Positions 18,251 through 26,499 of a stretch of 64,000 nt of DNA are shown piece by piece. Each line of letters begins with the position of its first letter. Positions within the stretch are counted from its first letter, which is position 1. The stretch covers positions 1-64,000 of the forward strand of contig NZ_JAHSTV010000014.1 of the NCBI RefSeq assembly GCF_019145235.1, written 5' to 3'. The stretch is from Pseudomonas farris (lineage in GTDB: Bacteria > Pseudomonadota > Gammaproteobacteria > Pseudomonadales > Pseudomonadaceae). The notes below the pieces were generated by a model that had not been told where the DNA came from, ran no database searches, and saw only the letters and a list, made by a program, of their open reading frames with translations. The position numbers were made by a program, and so were the translations under genes.

Positions 18251-18517
18251 TTACGCGGAATTGACAGCCATCAGCAAATCGATCAGTTCGTATTCAAGGT
18301 AGTCCGCCAGCGCCAGCCAATCCTGTCGTTCCTGGCTATCCAGCATGCCTGTCAGCAATGCCATCCACCGGGCCGCGATCTGGCTGTCTGCCCCGCCGAC
18401 CCGCGACTGCACCCGCTCCGCTACCTCAACCATGACCAGCGCAGCCTCGACATCCCTTCCCAAGCGAAACAACGCTGAACATTGCCGGGCCTGATCAACG
18501 AGTAACACTTCGCTCAT
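18251..18517 (-). CDS. Uncharacterised 88-residue protein coupled to Maf
   Basis: A small acidic, predicted all-helical protein with no signal peptide, no cysteines in metal-like patterns and no transmembrane segment. Its ATG overlaps the stop of the Maf-family gene (TCAT overlap, 4 bases), so the two are translationally coupled. It is the last gene before fliC. The size and helical character resemble flagellar chaperones such as FliS, FliT or FlgN, and a role in presenting flagellin to the glycosyltransferase is conceivable, but I do not recognise the family. Confidence 0.7.
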   Translation of the reverse strand: MSEVLLVDQARQCSALFRLGRDVEAALVMVEVAERVQSRVGGADSQIAARWMALLTGMLDSQERQDWLALADYLEYELIDLLMAVNSA

Positions 18518-19806
18518 CGACTGAACTCCGGATGAAATGTCGTGCCGGCAATCATGGCTCCGGCTCGACTACTGTTGTAGAAGGCTACTTGTGGCTGCGC
18601 AGCGATATAGCGCTCCAGCTCACACAAGTAGCTGCGGAAGTTGAGCTGTGTCTTGACCCGCTGCCCATTCCCGTCCAACACCCAATGGCGAGCCGCGCCC
18701 AATTGCGGGCCAAGATCGCCATCATTCCAGCCGGCATGAGTCTTATTGTTGGGGAACGCGAAGTCAGCCCCGAACAGCGTGATCTGACTGGCCCCCATTT
18801 TCACCGCCAGATCCACCGCCGGATGAATCACGCTGCCGCCTGCAACCAGCCCGGCGCGAGGCAACTGCTCACGCAAATCACGAAAAACCGGGCTTGCCGA
18901 GTAGGCGACATAGCGTTTGCCTTGCCAGGCCTGCAACACGACAGGGTCCACCAGCGGCATGTAGACCAGTGTGGTATTTGCGCTGTCCTCGGGTGGCAGG
19001 TGACGCTGCGAGATACGCTGATCAATCGTGACGACCACATCCGGCTTGATGCCGTGCTCGATCAACGGCCGGTAAGCGGTATCGACACAAACGAACAGTG
19101 GTCGCGGGGTCTGGCCGCGAATGGATCGCAAGGTCACGAAGTGCTGTTCCAGGCTCGGCCCGGTGGCGATGACGAACATTGGCTGGCCAGCGTGTGTTGC
19201 GAACAATTGTGCGGCGTCGCTATCAATGCGGATCTGTTCGACACTTTCCAGCAGGCGTGCCGCTATTTCCGGAGTGTCCGGATCGAACTCACGGTTGTTG
19301 AATGTCAGATGGGTTTCGCTGATCAAGCGGTCTCGGATCCTGGCGTTGTAGTCATCGGCCAGCACCAGCTCTGATGGCAGGGCAAAGAACGGCAAACAAA
19401 TCTCAGCCAGATCACCGGCATAGTGCAGCTGGACACGCGAATCGCTGAGCCACGACTGCTGATCGAGCAATTGCAAGACCAGCGCAAACACTGCGCCGTT
19501 GAGGATATGTACATGTAGTTGAATCGGCCCTGAACGCTGCAGCAGTTCCAGTTGCAGATCACCCAGCCCCGTGCCGTAAACATGCAACACCGGACTGTCG
19601 ACCGGCAGGCTTTCGGCCTGAAGCTGCGCTTCGCGGATGCGGTCATGGCGACTGGTCAATTGAATGCCGTTGATGCTCAGGGTCGAGCCGAGCCCTTCCA
19701 CCAGATCGGCCTGCAACGGGCCCGGATCTTCAGTCAGCAGACGCTCAGCCACGGCCGGCCAGCGGCGCTGGATGACCTCGGCGTTGCGCTCAAAGAACTC
19801 GCTCAT
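18514..19806 (-). CDS. Maf-family flagellin glycosyltransferase (DUF115)
   Basis: A 430-residue protein. The central part carries the DUF115/MAF_flag10 signature: FVIATGPSLEQHF near residue 210, then FVCVDTAYRPLIEHGIKPDVV and later the TLFGADFAF segment. Maf (motility accessory factor) proteins transfer pseudaminic or legionaminic acid onto Ser/Thr of flagellin in the cytoplasm before export. A complete pseudaminic acid pathway lies a few kb upstream, which fits. It is followed by the coupled 88-residue gene and then fliC. The acceptor and sugar are inferred from family and context. Confidence 0.85.
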   Translation of the reverse strand: MSEFFERNAEVIQRRWPAVAERLLTEDPGPLQADLVEGLGSTLSINGIQLTSRHDRIREAQLQAESLPVDSPVLHVYGTGLGDLQLELLQRSGPIQLHVHILNGAVFALVLQLLDQQSWLSDSRVQLHYAGDLAEICLPFFALPSELVLADDYNARIRDRLISETHLTFNNREFDPDTPEIAARLLESVEQIRIDSDAAQLFATHAGQPMFVIATGPSLEQHFVTLRSIRGQTPRPLFVCVDTAYRPLIEHGIKPDVVVTIDQRISQRHLPPEDSANTTLVYMPLVDPVVLQAWQGKRYVAYSASPVFRDLREQLPRAGLVAGGSVIHPAVDLAVKMGASQITLFGADFAFPNNKTHAGWNDGDLGPQLGAARHWVLDGNGQRVKTQLNFRSYLCELERYIAAQPQVAFYNSSRAGAMIAGTTFHPEFSR

Positions 19807-19828
19807 GGAGCCTCGCTTTTCATTCGGG

Positions 19829-19870
19829 CAAAAAAATAGCGTTCAAGGTTACACCTTGAACGCTATTTTT
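19829..19870. terminator. Bidirectional terminator between ketosynthase and maf genes
   Basis: AAAAAATAGCGTTCAAGG and CCTTGAACGCTATTTTT form a perfect stem of about 14 pairs with a 5-base loop, A-rich before and T-rich after. It separates the FabH-like gene from maf, so maf likely has its own promoter or depends on read-through. Confidence 0.85.
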
Positions 19871-19889
19871 GTGCCTGGCTTTTAGATGT

Positions 19890-20816
19890 TCAAGGGCGAT
19901 AGATGATCGCCGAACCCCAGGACAGTCCTACCCCGAAACCACTCAGCGCCACGCGCTTCCACTTCGAGTCCAGCACGTGTTTTTCCAGCAGCAGCGGAAT
20001 GCTCGACGACACGGTATTACCGGTCTCGACCATGTCCTTGATGAACTTCTCAGGCTCGCCCTCGAAACGCCGCGCCACGGCGTCGACAATTGCCGCGCTG
20101 CCCTGGTGAATGCAGAAGGCGTCGATATCGTCAGCCGTCAGGCCGGAGTCGCCCAGCAGCTCGTGCAAATGCGCCGGCACTTTGAGCAGCGCGAAGTTGA
20201 AGACCTGACGGCCGTTCATGAAGAACACCCCGTCGGAAACCTTCAGGTGCGGCGCGCCGGAACCGTCAGTGCCGAACTTGGCCTTGCCCAGCTGCCATGG
20301 TGCATCTTCGCCCATCCAGGTGGCAGTGGCGGCATCGCCGAAGAGCATGGTGGTGTTGCGGTCTTCCGGGTCGACGATCTTGGAGTACGGATCAGCGGTC
20401 ACCAGCAAGCCATTCTTCAGGCCAGCAGCTTCCATGAAACCCTTGATGGCGTAGATGCCGTAGACGTAACCGGAGCAGCCCAGGGAAATATCGAACGCAG
20501 CCACGGTCGTCGGCAGGCCCAGTTTGTCCTGAACGATGGCGGCGGTGTGCGGCAGACCTTCTTCGTCACCATTCTGGGTAACGACGATCAACACGTCGAT
20601 GGCTTCACGCTTCAATTCGGGATTGTTGGCGAATAGCGCGTTGACTGCTTCGACACACAGATCCGAGGTTTCCTGACCGGCATCTTTGCGCGGCAGGAAG
20701 GCCGAACCGATCTTGCCCAGGATGAATTCTTCATCCTTTTCGAATTTTGCACCTTGTGCGTAATTGTCCACGCCGGCTACAGGAACGTAGCTCGCAATGC
20801 TCTTTATGCCAATCAT
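19890..20816 (-). CDS. FabH-like 3-oxoacyl-ACP synthase III in the glycosylation island
   Basis: A 308-residue KAS III enzyme with the full triad: Cys114 in SLGCSGYVYG, His237 in FCIHQGS and Asn267 in TGNTVSS. The Asn-containing motif and length fit FabH-type ketosynthases. Start chosen at ATG 20814-20816 (MIGIKSIASY) with GGGAAG upstream; a longer frame adds 29 unlikely residues. In P. syringae the flagellin glycosylation island also has a ketosynthase III gene next to fgt1 and fgt2, where it is thought to supply an acyl group for the modified sugar. Here it may supply an unusual N-acyl chain. It is isolated by a 229-bp gap from pseI and a terminator after it. Confidence 0.88.
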   Translation of the reverse strand: MIGIKSIASYVPVAGVDNYAQGAKFEKDEEFILGKIGSAFLPRKDAGQETSDLCVEAVNALFANNPELKREAIDVLIVVTQNGDEEGLPHTAAIVQDKLGLPTTVAAFDISLGCSGYVYGIYAIKGFMEAAGLKNGLLVTADPYSKIVDPEDRNTTMLFGDAATATWMGEDAPWQLGKAKFGTDGSGAPHLKVSDGVFFMNGRQVFNFALLKVPAHLHELLGDSGLTADDIDAFCIHQGSAAIVDAVARRFEGEPEKFIKDMVETGNTVSSSIPLLLEKHVLDSKWKRVALSGFGVGLSWGSAIIYRP

Positions 20817-21045
20817 TACGGCTTCCCAATAATAAACAGCCCAATACCACCGCTCGCAAGGAATCGAGGGGCGCCGACAAACAACGAATAACGTCGCCCT
20901 CAAGGGGGCGACAGCAGGAAGAATAAAAGGCCATCACTGGGCTAAAAACAGTCCAGGCGCCATCTCCCCTTTTTATACAATACAGTGAAGATGCGCGTTA
21001 TGACTCGCAGGTCACGCTATTTTGCCGAATCAGACCCACAACAGG

Positions 21046-22098
21046 TTATTCGACCAGCGACCAGTCCAACGGCGTTCCGCGTTTGATGGCTTGTCGGGCG
21101 CGGCGGCCCAGAAGGGCTTCAGCGTGTTTGGGGGCGAGCCCCAGGCCAGGCCGGATGGCCCGCAGATTGGCGGCGGTGAAAGGTTCTCCGGCGACCATGT
21201 CCTGAGTGATGTACAGCGAACGGCGGTATACCAGAGACTTGCGCTCGGCCTCGGTTACGCCGTAATGCACCTGGCCCATCGCCTGCCAAGCGCGTTCGGT
21301 TTCAATCACCAGGCTCGCGAGTTCAGCAGGCTCCAGGGAAAAACTGGCGTCCACGCCACCGGCGGCACGGTCAAGGGTGAAGTGTTTCTCCACCACCGTT
21401 GCCCCCAGCGCTACTGCAGCGACGGACACTCCGACGCCCATCGAATGATCGGACAAACCGACTTCACAGCCAAATAACTCACGCAGATGAGGAATGGTGC
21501 GCACATTACTGTTGGCTGGCGTCGCCGGGTACGTGCTGGTGCACTTGAGCAACACCAGATCCTTACAACCGGCCTCACGGGCGGCGCGCACGGTTTCATC
21601 GAGCTCGGCGATGCTGGCCATGCCGGTGGAGATGATCAGCGGCTTGCCGGTGGCAGCGACCCGCCGGATCAATGGCAGATCGGTGTTCTCGAAACTGGCA
21701 ATCTTGTAGGCCGGCACGTCCAGGCTTTCGAGAAAGTCCACCGCCGTGTCATCGAACGGTGTAGAGAACGCCAGCATGCCCAGCGCTTTGGCCCGGGCGA
21801 AAATCGGCGCGTGCCATTCCCACGGCGTATGGGCCTTCTCGTACAGCGCGTACAGCGAAGAACCGGCCCACAGGCTGTTGGGGTCCTTGATGAAGAACGC
21901 GCCTTCGGACAGGTCCAGCGTCATGGTCTCGGCGGTATAGGTTTGCAGCTTCAAGGCATGCGCACCGGCCTTGGCCGCGGCTTCGACGATTTGCAGCGCC
22001 ACGTCCAGCGACTGATTATGGTTGCCGCTCATCTCGGCAATGATGAACGGCGGCGCATCGGCACCGATCGAGCGGTTGCCGATCTTGAAACGGGTCAT
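21046..22098 (-). CDS. pseI: PseI, pseudaminic acid synthase
   Basis: A 350-residue NeuB-family enzyme. The N-terminal TIM barrel has FIIAEMSGNHNQSLD and the C-terminal SAF antifreeze-like domain begins around YRRSLYITQDMVAGE. It condenses phosphoenolpyruvate with 2,4-diacetamido-2,4,6-trideoxy-altrose to make pseudaminic acid. The SGNHN form is the Pse-type variant as opposed to the sialic NeuB type. The ATG at 22096-22098 overlaps the stop of pseG/H by 4 bases; the frame upstream of it is inside that gene. It is the last gene of the pse operon. Confidence 0.92.
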   Translation of the reverse strand: MTRFKIGNRSIGADAPPFIIAEMSGNHNQSLDVALQIVEAAAKAGAHALKLQTYTAETMTLDLSEGAFFIKDPNSLWAGSSLYALYEKAHTPWEWHAPIFARAKALGMLAFSTPFDDTAVDFLESLDVPAYKIASFENTDLPLIRRVAATGKPLIISTGMASIAELDETVRAAREAGCKDLVLLKCTSTYPATPANSNVRTIPHLRELFGCEVGLSDHSMGVGVSVAAVALGATVVEKHFTLDRAAGGVDASFSLEPAELASLVIETERAWQAMGQVHYGVTEAERKSLVYRRSLYITQDMVAGEPFTAANLRAIRPGLGLAPKHAEALLGRRARQAIKRGTPLDWSLVE

Positions 22099-23594
22099 GG
22101 GTGATCCTTTAAAACGCGTGTGAACGCACAAGCACTCTGAGTGAAACCTGCCTCGCGGAAAACTTTCAGCGACGCCTGGTTGGCCGGCAGCACCTGAGCG
22201 GTGATGGCTTGCAGTGACGGCCAGTAAGCGGTCACAAAGGCTTCGCCCCGCGCCAGCAACGCCCTCCCCCAACCCAGGCCGATTCGGCTTTCGAACAAAT
22301 AAATCGAGACTTCGGCATGAGCATCGTCGAGGTCATAACGCAGCACACCGACCGGACCGTCATTCGCCTCGGCGATCAACAGCAACCGCCGCGGGTTGCT
22401 CAGGCTCGCGGCCAGCCAGGCCTGATGCCGTTGCCAGTCGATGATGTGCGTGTCCAGCGACCAGCGCCGTACCGCCTCGGCATTGCGCCCGTCGAATAAC
22501 AATTGCGCATCGTCCTGAGTGGCCTGACGAACCGGCAACACCGCCCCCGCCAGCGCTGCTGCGACCCGCTGCGCCCCACGGCCATCGACCAACTGCCGCG
22601 AACGTTCGGCCAGACTTTGACGAATTCCCTGATTGCCCACGACAAAACCGATGGTCTGGCGCAATTGCTCGACGCCGACCTGCTCGCGGTTGCCCAGGAA
22701 CACATGAGCCCCCGAGGTCGCCATCACCTCGCCGTTGGCCTGCTGATTATTCGAGACCGCAATGCAGATCGTCGGCAGCCCCATGGCCGCCCGCTCCCAG
22801 CTGGTACCGCCACCGGCACCGATGAACAGATCGACCTCGGTCATCAGCCGGTAAAAGTCGCTGACAAAACTGTGCAGGCGCCAGTTCGGGCGATAGTCCA
22901 CCAGACTCTGCATCTGCTCCCAGGCCGGGTTATCGGCACCCGCCACGAAATCGACTTCCAGCTCATGGAGGTCCGCCAGCGCCAACATCGCGTGGTGGGT
23001 CTGCATGGCCGCATCGAAACCGCCGAAGTTCACCAGCACTCGCCTGGCTCGAGGTTTGATCTCGATTGCCGGGCAACAGAACTCATCGCGCAGCAGGGCA
23101 AACCGTGGGCCCAGCAGGGTCTGGCAATCGGGCGTCAGCAGTGAGGCATAAGCCTCTGGCGTGCCCGACAGATTTTGATTGAGCAGCAGATCGACGCTGT
23201 ATCGCCGAGTGGCCAAATCGTCCACCGCCGCGATTCGCGGAGCCCAGCGGCGGGCCGCGGTCTGCCAATGGTGATCGAGACCATAGTGGTCGACGATGAT
23301 CCAGTCGAAAGCCGGATGACTTTCCAATGCTTGCCCCAGCGCAGCGATGTCCGCCTGCCACGGCAGCATCGACTCGATGGCCTGCTGTGGGTCTTCATCG
23401 GGATAGCGCTCCGGCAGCGCGAAAGTCTCGAAATCCTCAGACTGCAGACTGTCCAACCGATGCCCCGGCAACTGACGACAAGCGAAGGAAACATGCGCGC
23501 CCTGCTTGCGCAACACCCTGGCCAGGGTCAGGCAGCGGGCGATATGGCCAGTGCCGATGGTCGGCGATGCATCAGCGCGGATCAGTACCCTCAT
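22095..23594 (-). CDS. pseG: PseG-PseH fusion: UDP-sugar hydrolase plus N-acetyltransferase
   Basis: A 499-residue two-domain protein. Residues 1-345 are PseG (GT-B fold hydrolase, RADASPTIGTGHIARC with catalytic His17, later GAGGGTSWERAAMGLP). Residues ~353-499 are a GNAT acetyltransferase equivalent to PseH (VRQATQDDAQLLF, EVSIYLFESRIGLGWGRALL, NQASLKVFREAGF). PseH acetylates the 4-amino group of the UDP-sugar and PseG then cleaves off UDP, so the fusion joins consecutive steps. In Campylobacter and Helicobacter they are separate proteins. It overlaps pseF by 4 bases and pseI by 4 bases. Confidence 0.9.
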   Translation of the reverse strand: MRVLIRADASPTIGTGHIARCLTLARVLRKQGAHVSFACRQLPGHRLDSLQSEDFETFALPERYPDEDPQQAIESMLPWQADIAALGQALESHPAFDWIIVDHYGLDHHWQTAARRWAPRIAAVDDLATRRYSVDLLLNQNLSGTPEAYASLLTPDCQTLLGPRFALLRDEFCCPAIEIKPRARRVLVNFGGFDAAMQTHHAMLALADLHELEVDFVAGADNPAWEQMQSLVDYRPNWRLHSFVSDFYRLMTEVDLFIGAGGGTSWERAAMGLPTICIAVSNNQQANGEVMATSGAHVFLGNREQVGVEQLRQTIGFVVGNQGIRQSLAERSRQLVDGRGAQRVAAALAGAVLPVRQATQDDAQLLFDGRNAEAVRRWSLDTHIIDWQRHQAWLAASLSNPRRLLLIAEANDGPVGVLRYDLDDAHAEVSIYLFESRIGLGWGRALLARGEAFVTAYWPSLQAITAQVLPANQASLKVFREAGFTQSACAFTRVLKDHP

Positions 23595-24286
23595 TGCAGC
23601 TCACCCCCAGCCTTCAAGGCGGAATAGAGATATTCGGCACGCGTCCAGTCTTCAAGCGTGTCGATATCCTGCACCAGATGCCGCGGCAGAATCACCGGCA
23701 GGCTTGCCGGCGAGAACAGCACATCGCCACGCAACCAGGCCTCGCTGCGCCCCCAGTAGAACTGGCCGGCATCTTGAAAAGCTTCGGGCAAGTCCTGGGA
23801 ACGGGTCTCGCGAAATTCCGGGTAGAGCGAGGTCAAGGCGCCCTGCTCGTCCAGGGTCAAGGCCCGTTGTACCGGGAAGCCAAAACCGGCGACTGAAAAC
23901 GCGAAAGACTTGTCCGGATGCTGCACCAACAACTCATGCCCCTGACGCAAATAACGCGCCTGCAACAGGGGCGCCGTCGCGTAGACGCAGCACGCATAGT
24001 CGAACGCTGGCAATTGCTTCAAAGCATGCACGATCACCGCTGCGGTCCCGGTGAAATCGTCGGCAAGCGCTACGGGCCGCATGAACGGCACTTGAGCCCC
24101 ATGGGCCCGTGCGACCTCGGCGATCTCTTCATCGTCGGTGCTGACGATCACCTGGTCGAACAGATCCGATTCCAGCGCCGTGCGAATCGAACGGACGATC
24201 ATTGGCACACCGTCGAACGGCTTGAGGTTCTTGCGCGGGATTCGCTTGCTGCCACCGCGGGCCGGGATGATCGCAACACTGCTCAA
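23591..24286 (-). CDS. pseF: PseF, CMP-pseudaminic acid cytidylyltransferase
   Basis: A 231-residue CMP-sugar synthetase. The N-terminal nucleotide-binding motif is IIPARGGSKRIPRKN, followed by STDDEEIAEVARAHGA, both typical of NeuA/PseF enzymes. It activates pseudaminic acid with CTP to give CMP-Pse for Maf. It overlaps pseG/H by 4 bases and follows pseC by 21 bases. Synteny separates it from NeuA; sequence alone would not. Confidence 0.92.
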   Translation of the reverse strand: MSSVAIIPARGGSKRIPRKNLKPFDGVPMIVRSIRTALESDLFDQVIVSTDDEEIAEVARAHGAQVPFMRPVALADDFTGTAAVIVHALKQLPAFDYACCVYATAPLLQARYLRQGHELLVQHPDKSFAFSVAGFGFPVQRALTLDEQGALTSLYPEFRETRSQDLPEAFQDAGQFYWGRSEAWLRGDVLFSPASLPVILPRHLVQDIDTLEDWTRAEYLYSALKAGGELQ

Positions 24287-24307
24287 GATTCACTACTCCT
24301 CAAGTCA

Positions 24308-25471
24308 CTACGCCTCAAGGATCAGTCGTCGCAATTGCTCGACCACATAATCCTGTTGTTCATCGCTCAGCAGAGGAAACAGCGGCAGGCTGATGGCCTC
24401 GGCGTAATAACATTCGGCCTGAGGGAAATCACCCTCGGCAAAACCCAGGTCGCGATAGTACGGCTGCAAGTGCAGCGGAATATAGTGCAGGTTCACACCC
24501 ACCCCGGCCGCTCGCAAGCCTTCAAACACCTGTCGATGGCTGAGGCTGATCCGCTCCGGCTGCAAGCGCACCACGTACAAATGCCACGCCGATTCGGCCT
24601 CAGGCTGCGCGCTGGGCAAAGTCAGCGGCAAGTACGCCAGCAACCGGTCATAACGCGCCGCCAGTTCACGCCGACGCTCGATGAAACCATCGAGCTTGTT
24701 CAGCTGCGACAGACCGAGGGCCGCTTGCAGGTCGGTGATGCGGTAATTAAAGCCCAGTTCCACTTGCTGGTAGTACCAGGGACCATGGCTGAGTTCGGTC
24801 ATCTGCGCAGGGTCACGGGTCATGCCGTGGCTGCGCAGGCGCTGCAAGCGCTCGGCCAGCTCCGGGCGATTGGTCAGCACCATGCCGCCTTCGGCGCTGG
24901 TGATGATCTTCACCGGGTGAAAACTGAACACCGTCATCGCCGCGAATTCGCCGCAACCCACCGGACGCCCGGCATAAGACGCACCGACCGCGTGGGAGGC
25001 ATCCTCGATCACGGTGAAACCATAGCGCTCGGCCAGTTCGGCGATCATGCGCATATCGCAGCTCTGCCCGGAGAACGCCACCGCCACCAGCACTTTCGGT
25101 AGTTTGCCGTCGCGCTCGGCGATCTCAAGCTTCGACGCCAAAGTGTAGGCGTCGAGGTTCCAGGTCAGCGGATCGATATCGACAAAATCGACCTCGGCGC
25201 CGCAGTAGCGACCGCAGTTGGCCGAGGCCAGAAAAGTGTTCGGCGTGGTCCACAAGCGATCACCCGGCCCGAGGCCGGCGGCGAGACAGGCAATGTGCAG
25301 CGCCGCCGTGGCGTTGCACACCGCCACCGCGAAATCGGCCTGGCAACGCTCGGCCATGGCCTGTTCGAAACGCTCGATGGTCGGCCCTTGCGTCAGCCAG
25401 TCGGACTGCAACACGGCAACCACCGCATCGATGTCCGCCTGATCGAGGCTTTGCCGACCGTAGGGAATCAT
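24308..25471 (-). CDS. pseC: PseC, UDP-4-amino-4,6-dideoxy-altrosamine aminotransferase
   Basis: A 387-residue DegT/DnrJ/EryC1 family aminotransferase. The PLP-binding lysine is in FSFHPVKIITSAEGGM, and the substrate motif NYRITDLQAALGLSQL is present. It places the 4-amino group on the keto sugar made by PseB. Its ATG overlaps the pseB stop by 4 bases, supporting the assignment over other DegT enzymes such as WecE or VioA. Confidence 0.94.
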   Translation of the reverse strand: MIPYGRQSLDQADIDAVVAVLQSDWLTQGPTIERFEQAMAERCQADFAVAVCNATAALHIACLAAGLGPGDRLWTTPNTFLASANCGRYCGAEVDFVDIDPLTWNLDAYTLASKLEIAERDGKLPKVLVAVAFSGQSCDMRMIAELAERYGFTVIEDASHAVGASYAGRPVGCGEFAAMTVFSFHPVKIITSAEGGMVLTNRPELAERLQRLRSHGMTRDPAQMTELSHGPWYYQQVELGFNYRITDLQAALGLSQLNKLDGFIERRRELAARYDRLLAYLPLTLPSAQPEAESAWHLYVVRLQPERISLSHRQVFEGLRAAGVGVNLHYIPLHLQPYYRDLGFAEGDFPQAECYYAEAISLPLFPLLSDEQQDYVVEQLRRLILEA

Positions 25472-26469
25472 GCCGACAGCTCCGCGTGCAGGTCAGCGAT
25501 CTGGCCGACCGACAGGAAGTGCGGGTTGGTGTCGGAGCGGTACTCGAAATCCTCGCTCACCGGCCGGCCCTGCTCGCCCAGTTTGTCGACGGCAAAATCC
25601 ACGTCAACGCTGGTGAAACGAATCGACGGCTGAATGGTGTAGTGATCATCGAATTCCAGGGTCATGCGCGCGTCGTCCAGCGGCACCATCAGCTCATGGA
25701 GTTTTTCCCCCGGACGAATGCCGACGTTTTTGTGCGGCAAATGTTCAGCCATGCCCCGCGCCAGATCGACGATGCGAATCGACGGGATCTTCGGCACAAA
25801 CACTTCGCCGCCGTGCATGCGGGCGAAACTGTCGAGCACAAACTTCACACCGTGATCGAGGGTGATCCAGAAACGCGTCATGCGCTCATCGGTGATCGGC
25901 AGCTCTTTGGCGCCCTCGGCAATCAGTTTGCTGAAGAACGGCACCACCGACCCCCGCGAACCGGCGACGTTGCCGTAGCGCACGACGGCAAAGCGGGTCT
26001 GCTGTTCACCGGCAATGTTGTTGGCGGCCACGAACAGTTTGTCCGACAGCAGCTTGGTCGCGCCGTACAGGTTGATCGGGCTGGCGGCCTTGTCGGTTGA
26101 CAGCGCGACGACTTTTTTCACGCCGTTGTCGATGGCAGCGGCGATGATGTTTTCCGCGCCGTTGACGTTGGTACGGATGCATTCGGTGGGGTTGTATTCC
26201 GCCGCAGGCACTTGTTTCAGGGCCGCGGCATGCACCACGTAATCGATGCCGCGCATGGCCTGACGCAAACGCTCGGCATCGCGCACATCACCGATGAAGT
26301 AACGCATGCACGGCGCGTTGAACGTCTGCTGCATCTCGTACTGCTTCAGCTCATCGCGGGAAAATACCACCACCCGTTTGGGTTGATATTGCTCCAGCAG
26401 CCGGCGGATGAAATTGCGCCCGAACGAGCCGGTGCCGCCAGAGATGAAAATCGATTTACCGTTGAACAT
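25468..26469 (-). CDS. pseB: PseB, UDP-GlcNAc 4,6-dehydratase (5-inverting)
   Basis: A 333-residue extended SDR. NAD(P)-binding motif GGTGSFGRNF at residues 11-20 and the catalytic Lys/Tyr region STDKAASPINLYGATKLLSD are diagnostic of the FlaA1/PseB group. It starts pseudaminic acid synthesis from UDP-GlcNAc with inversion at C5. It is 30 bases after the 978-residue glycosyltransferase stop codon and leads the coupled run pseB-pseC-pseF-pseG/H-pseI. Confidence 0.95.
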   Translation of the reverse strand: MFNGKSIFISGGTGSFGRNFIRRLLEQYQPKRVVVFSRDELKQYEMQQTFNAPCMRYFIGDVRDAERLRQAMRGIDYVVHAAALKQVPAAEYNPTECIRTNVNGAENIIAAAIDNGVKKVVALSTDKAASPINLYGATKLLSDKLFVAANNIAGEQQTRFAVVRYGNVAGSRGSVVPFFSKLIAEGAKELPITDERMTRFWITLDHGVKFVLDSFARMHGGEVFVPKIPSIRIVDLARGMAEHLPHKNVGIRPGEKLHELMVPLDDARMTLEFDDHYTIQPSIRFTSVDVDFAVDKLGEQGRPVSEDFEYRSDTNPHFLSVGQIADLHAELSA

Positions 26470-26499
26470 GCCTTGAGTCCTTTTACCTGTCAGCCAGGC

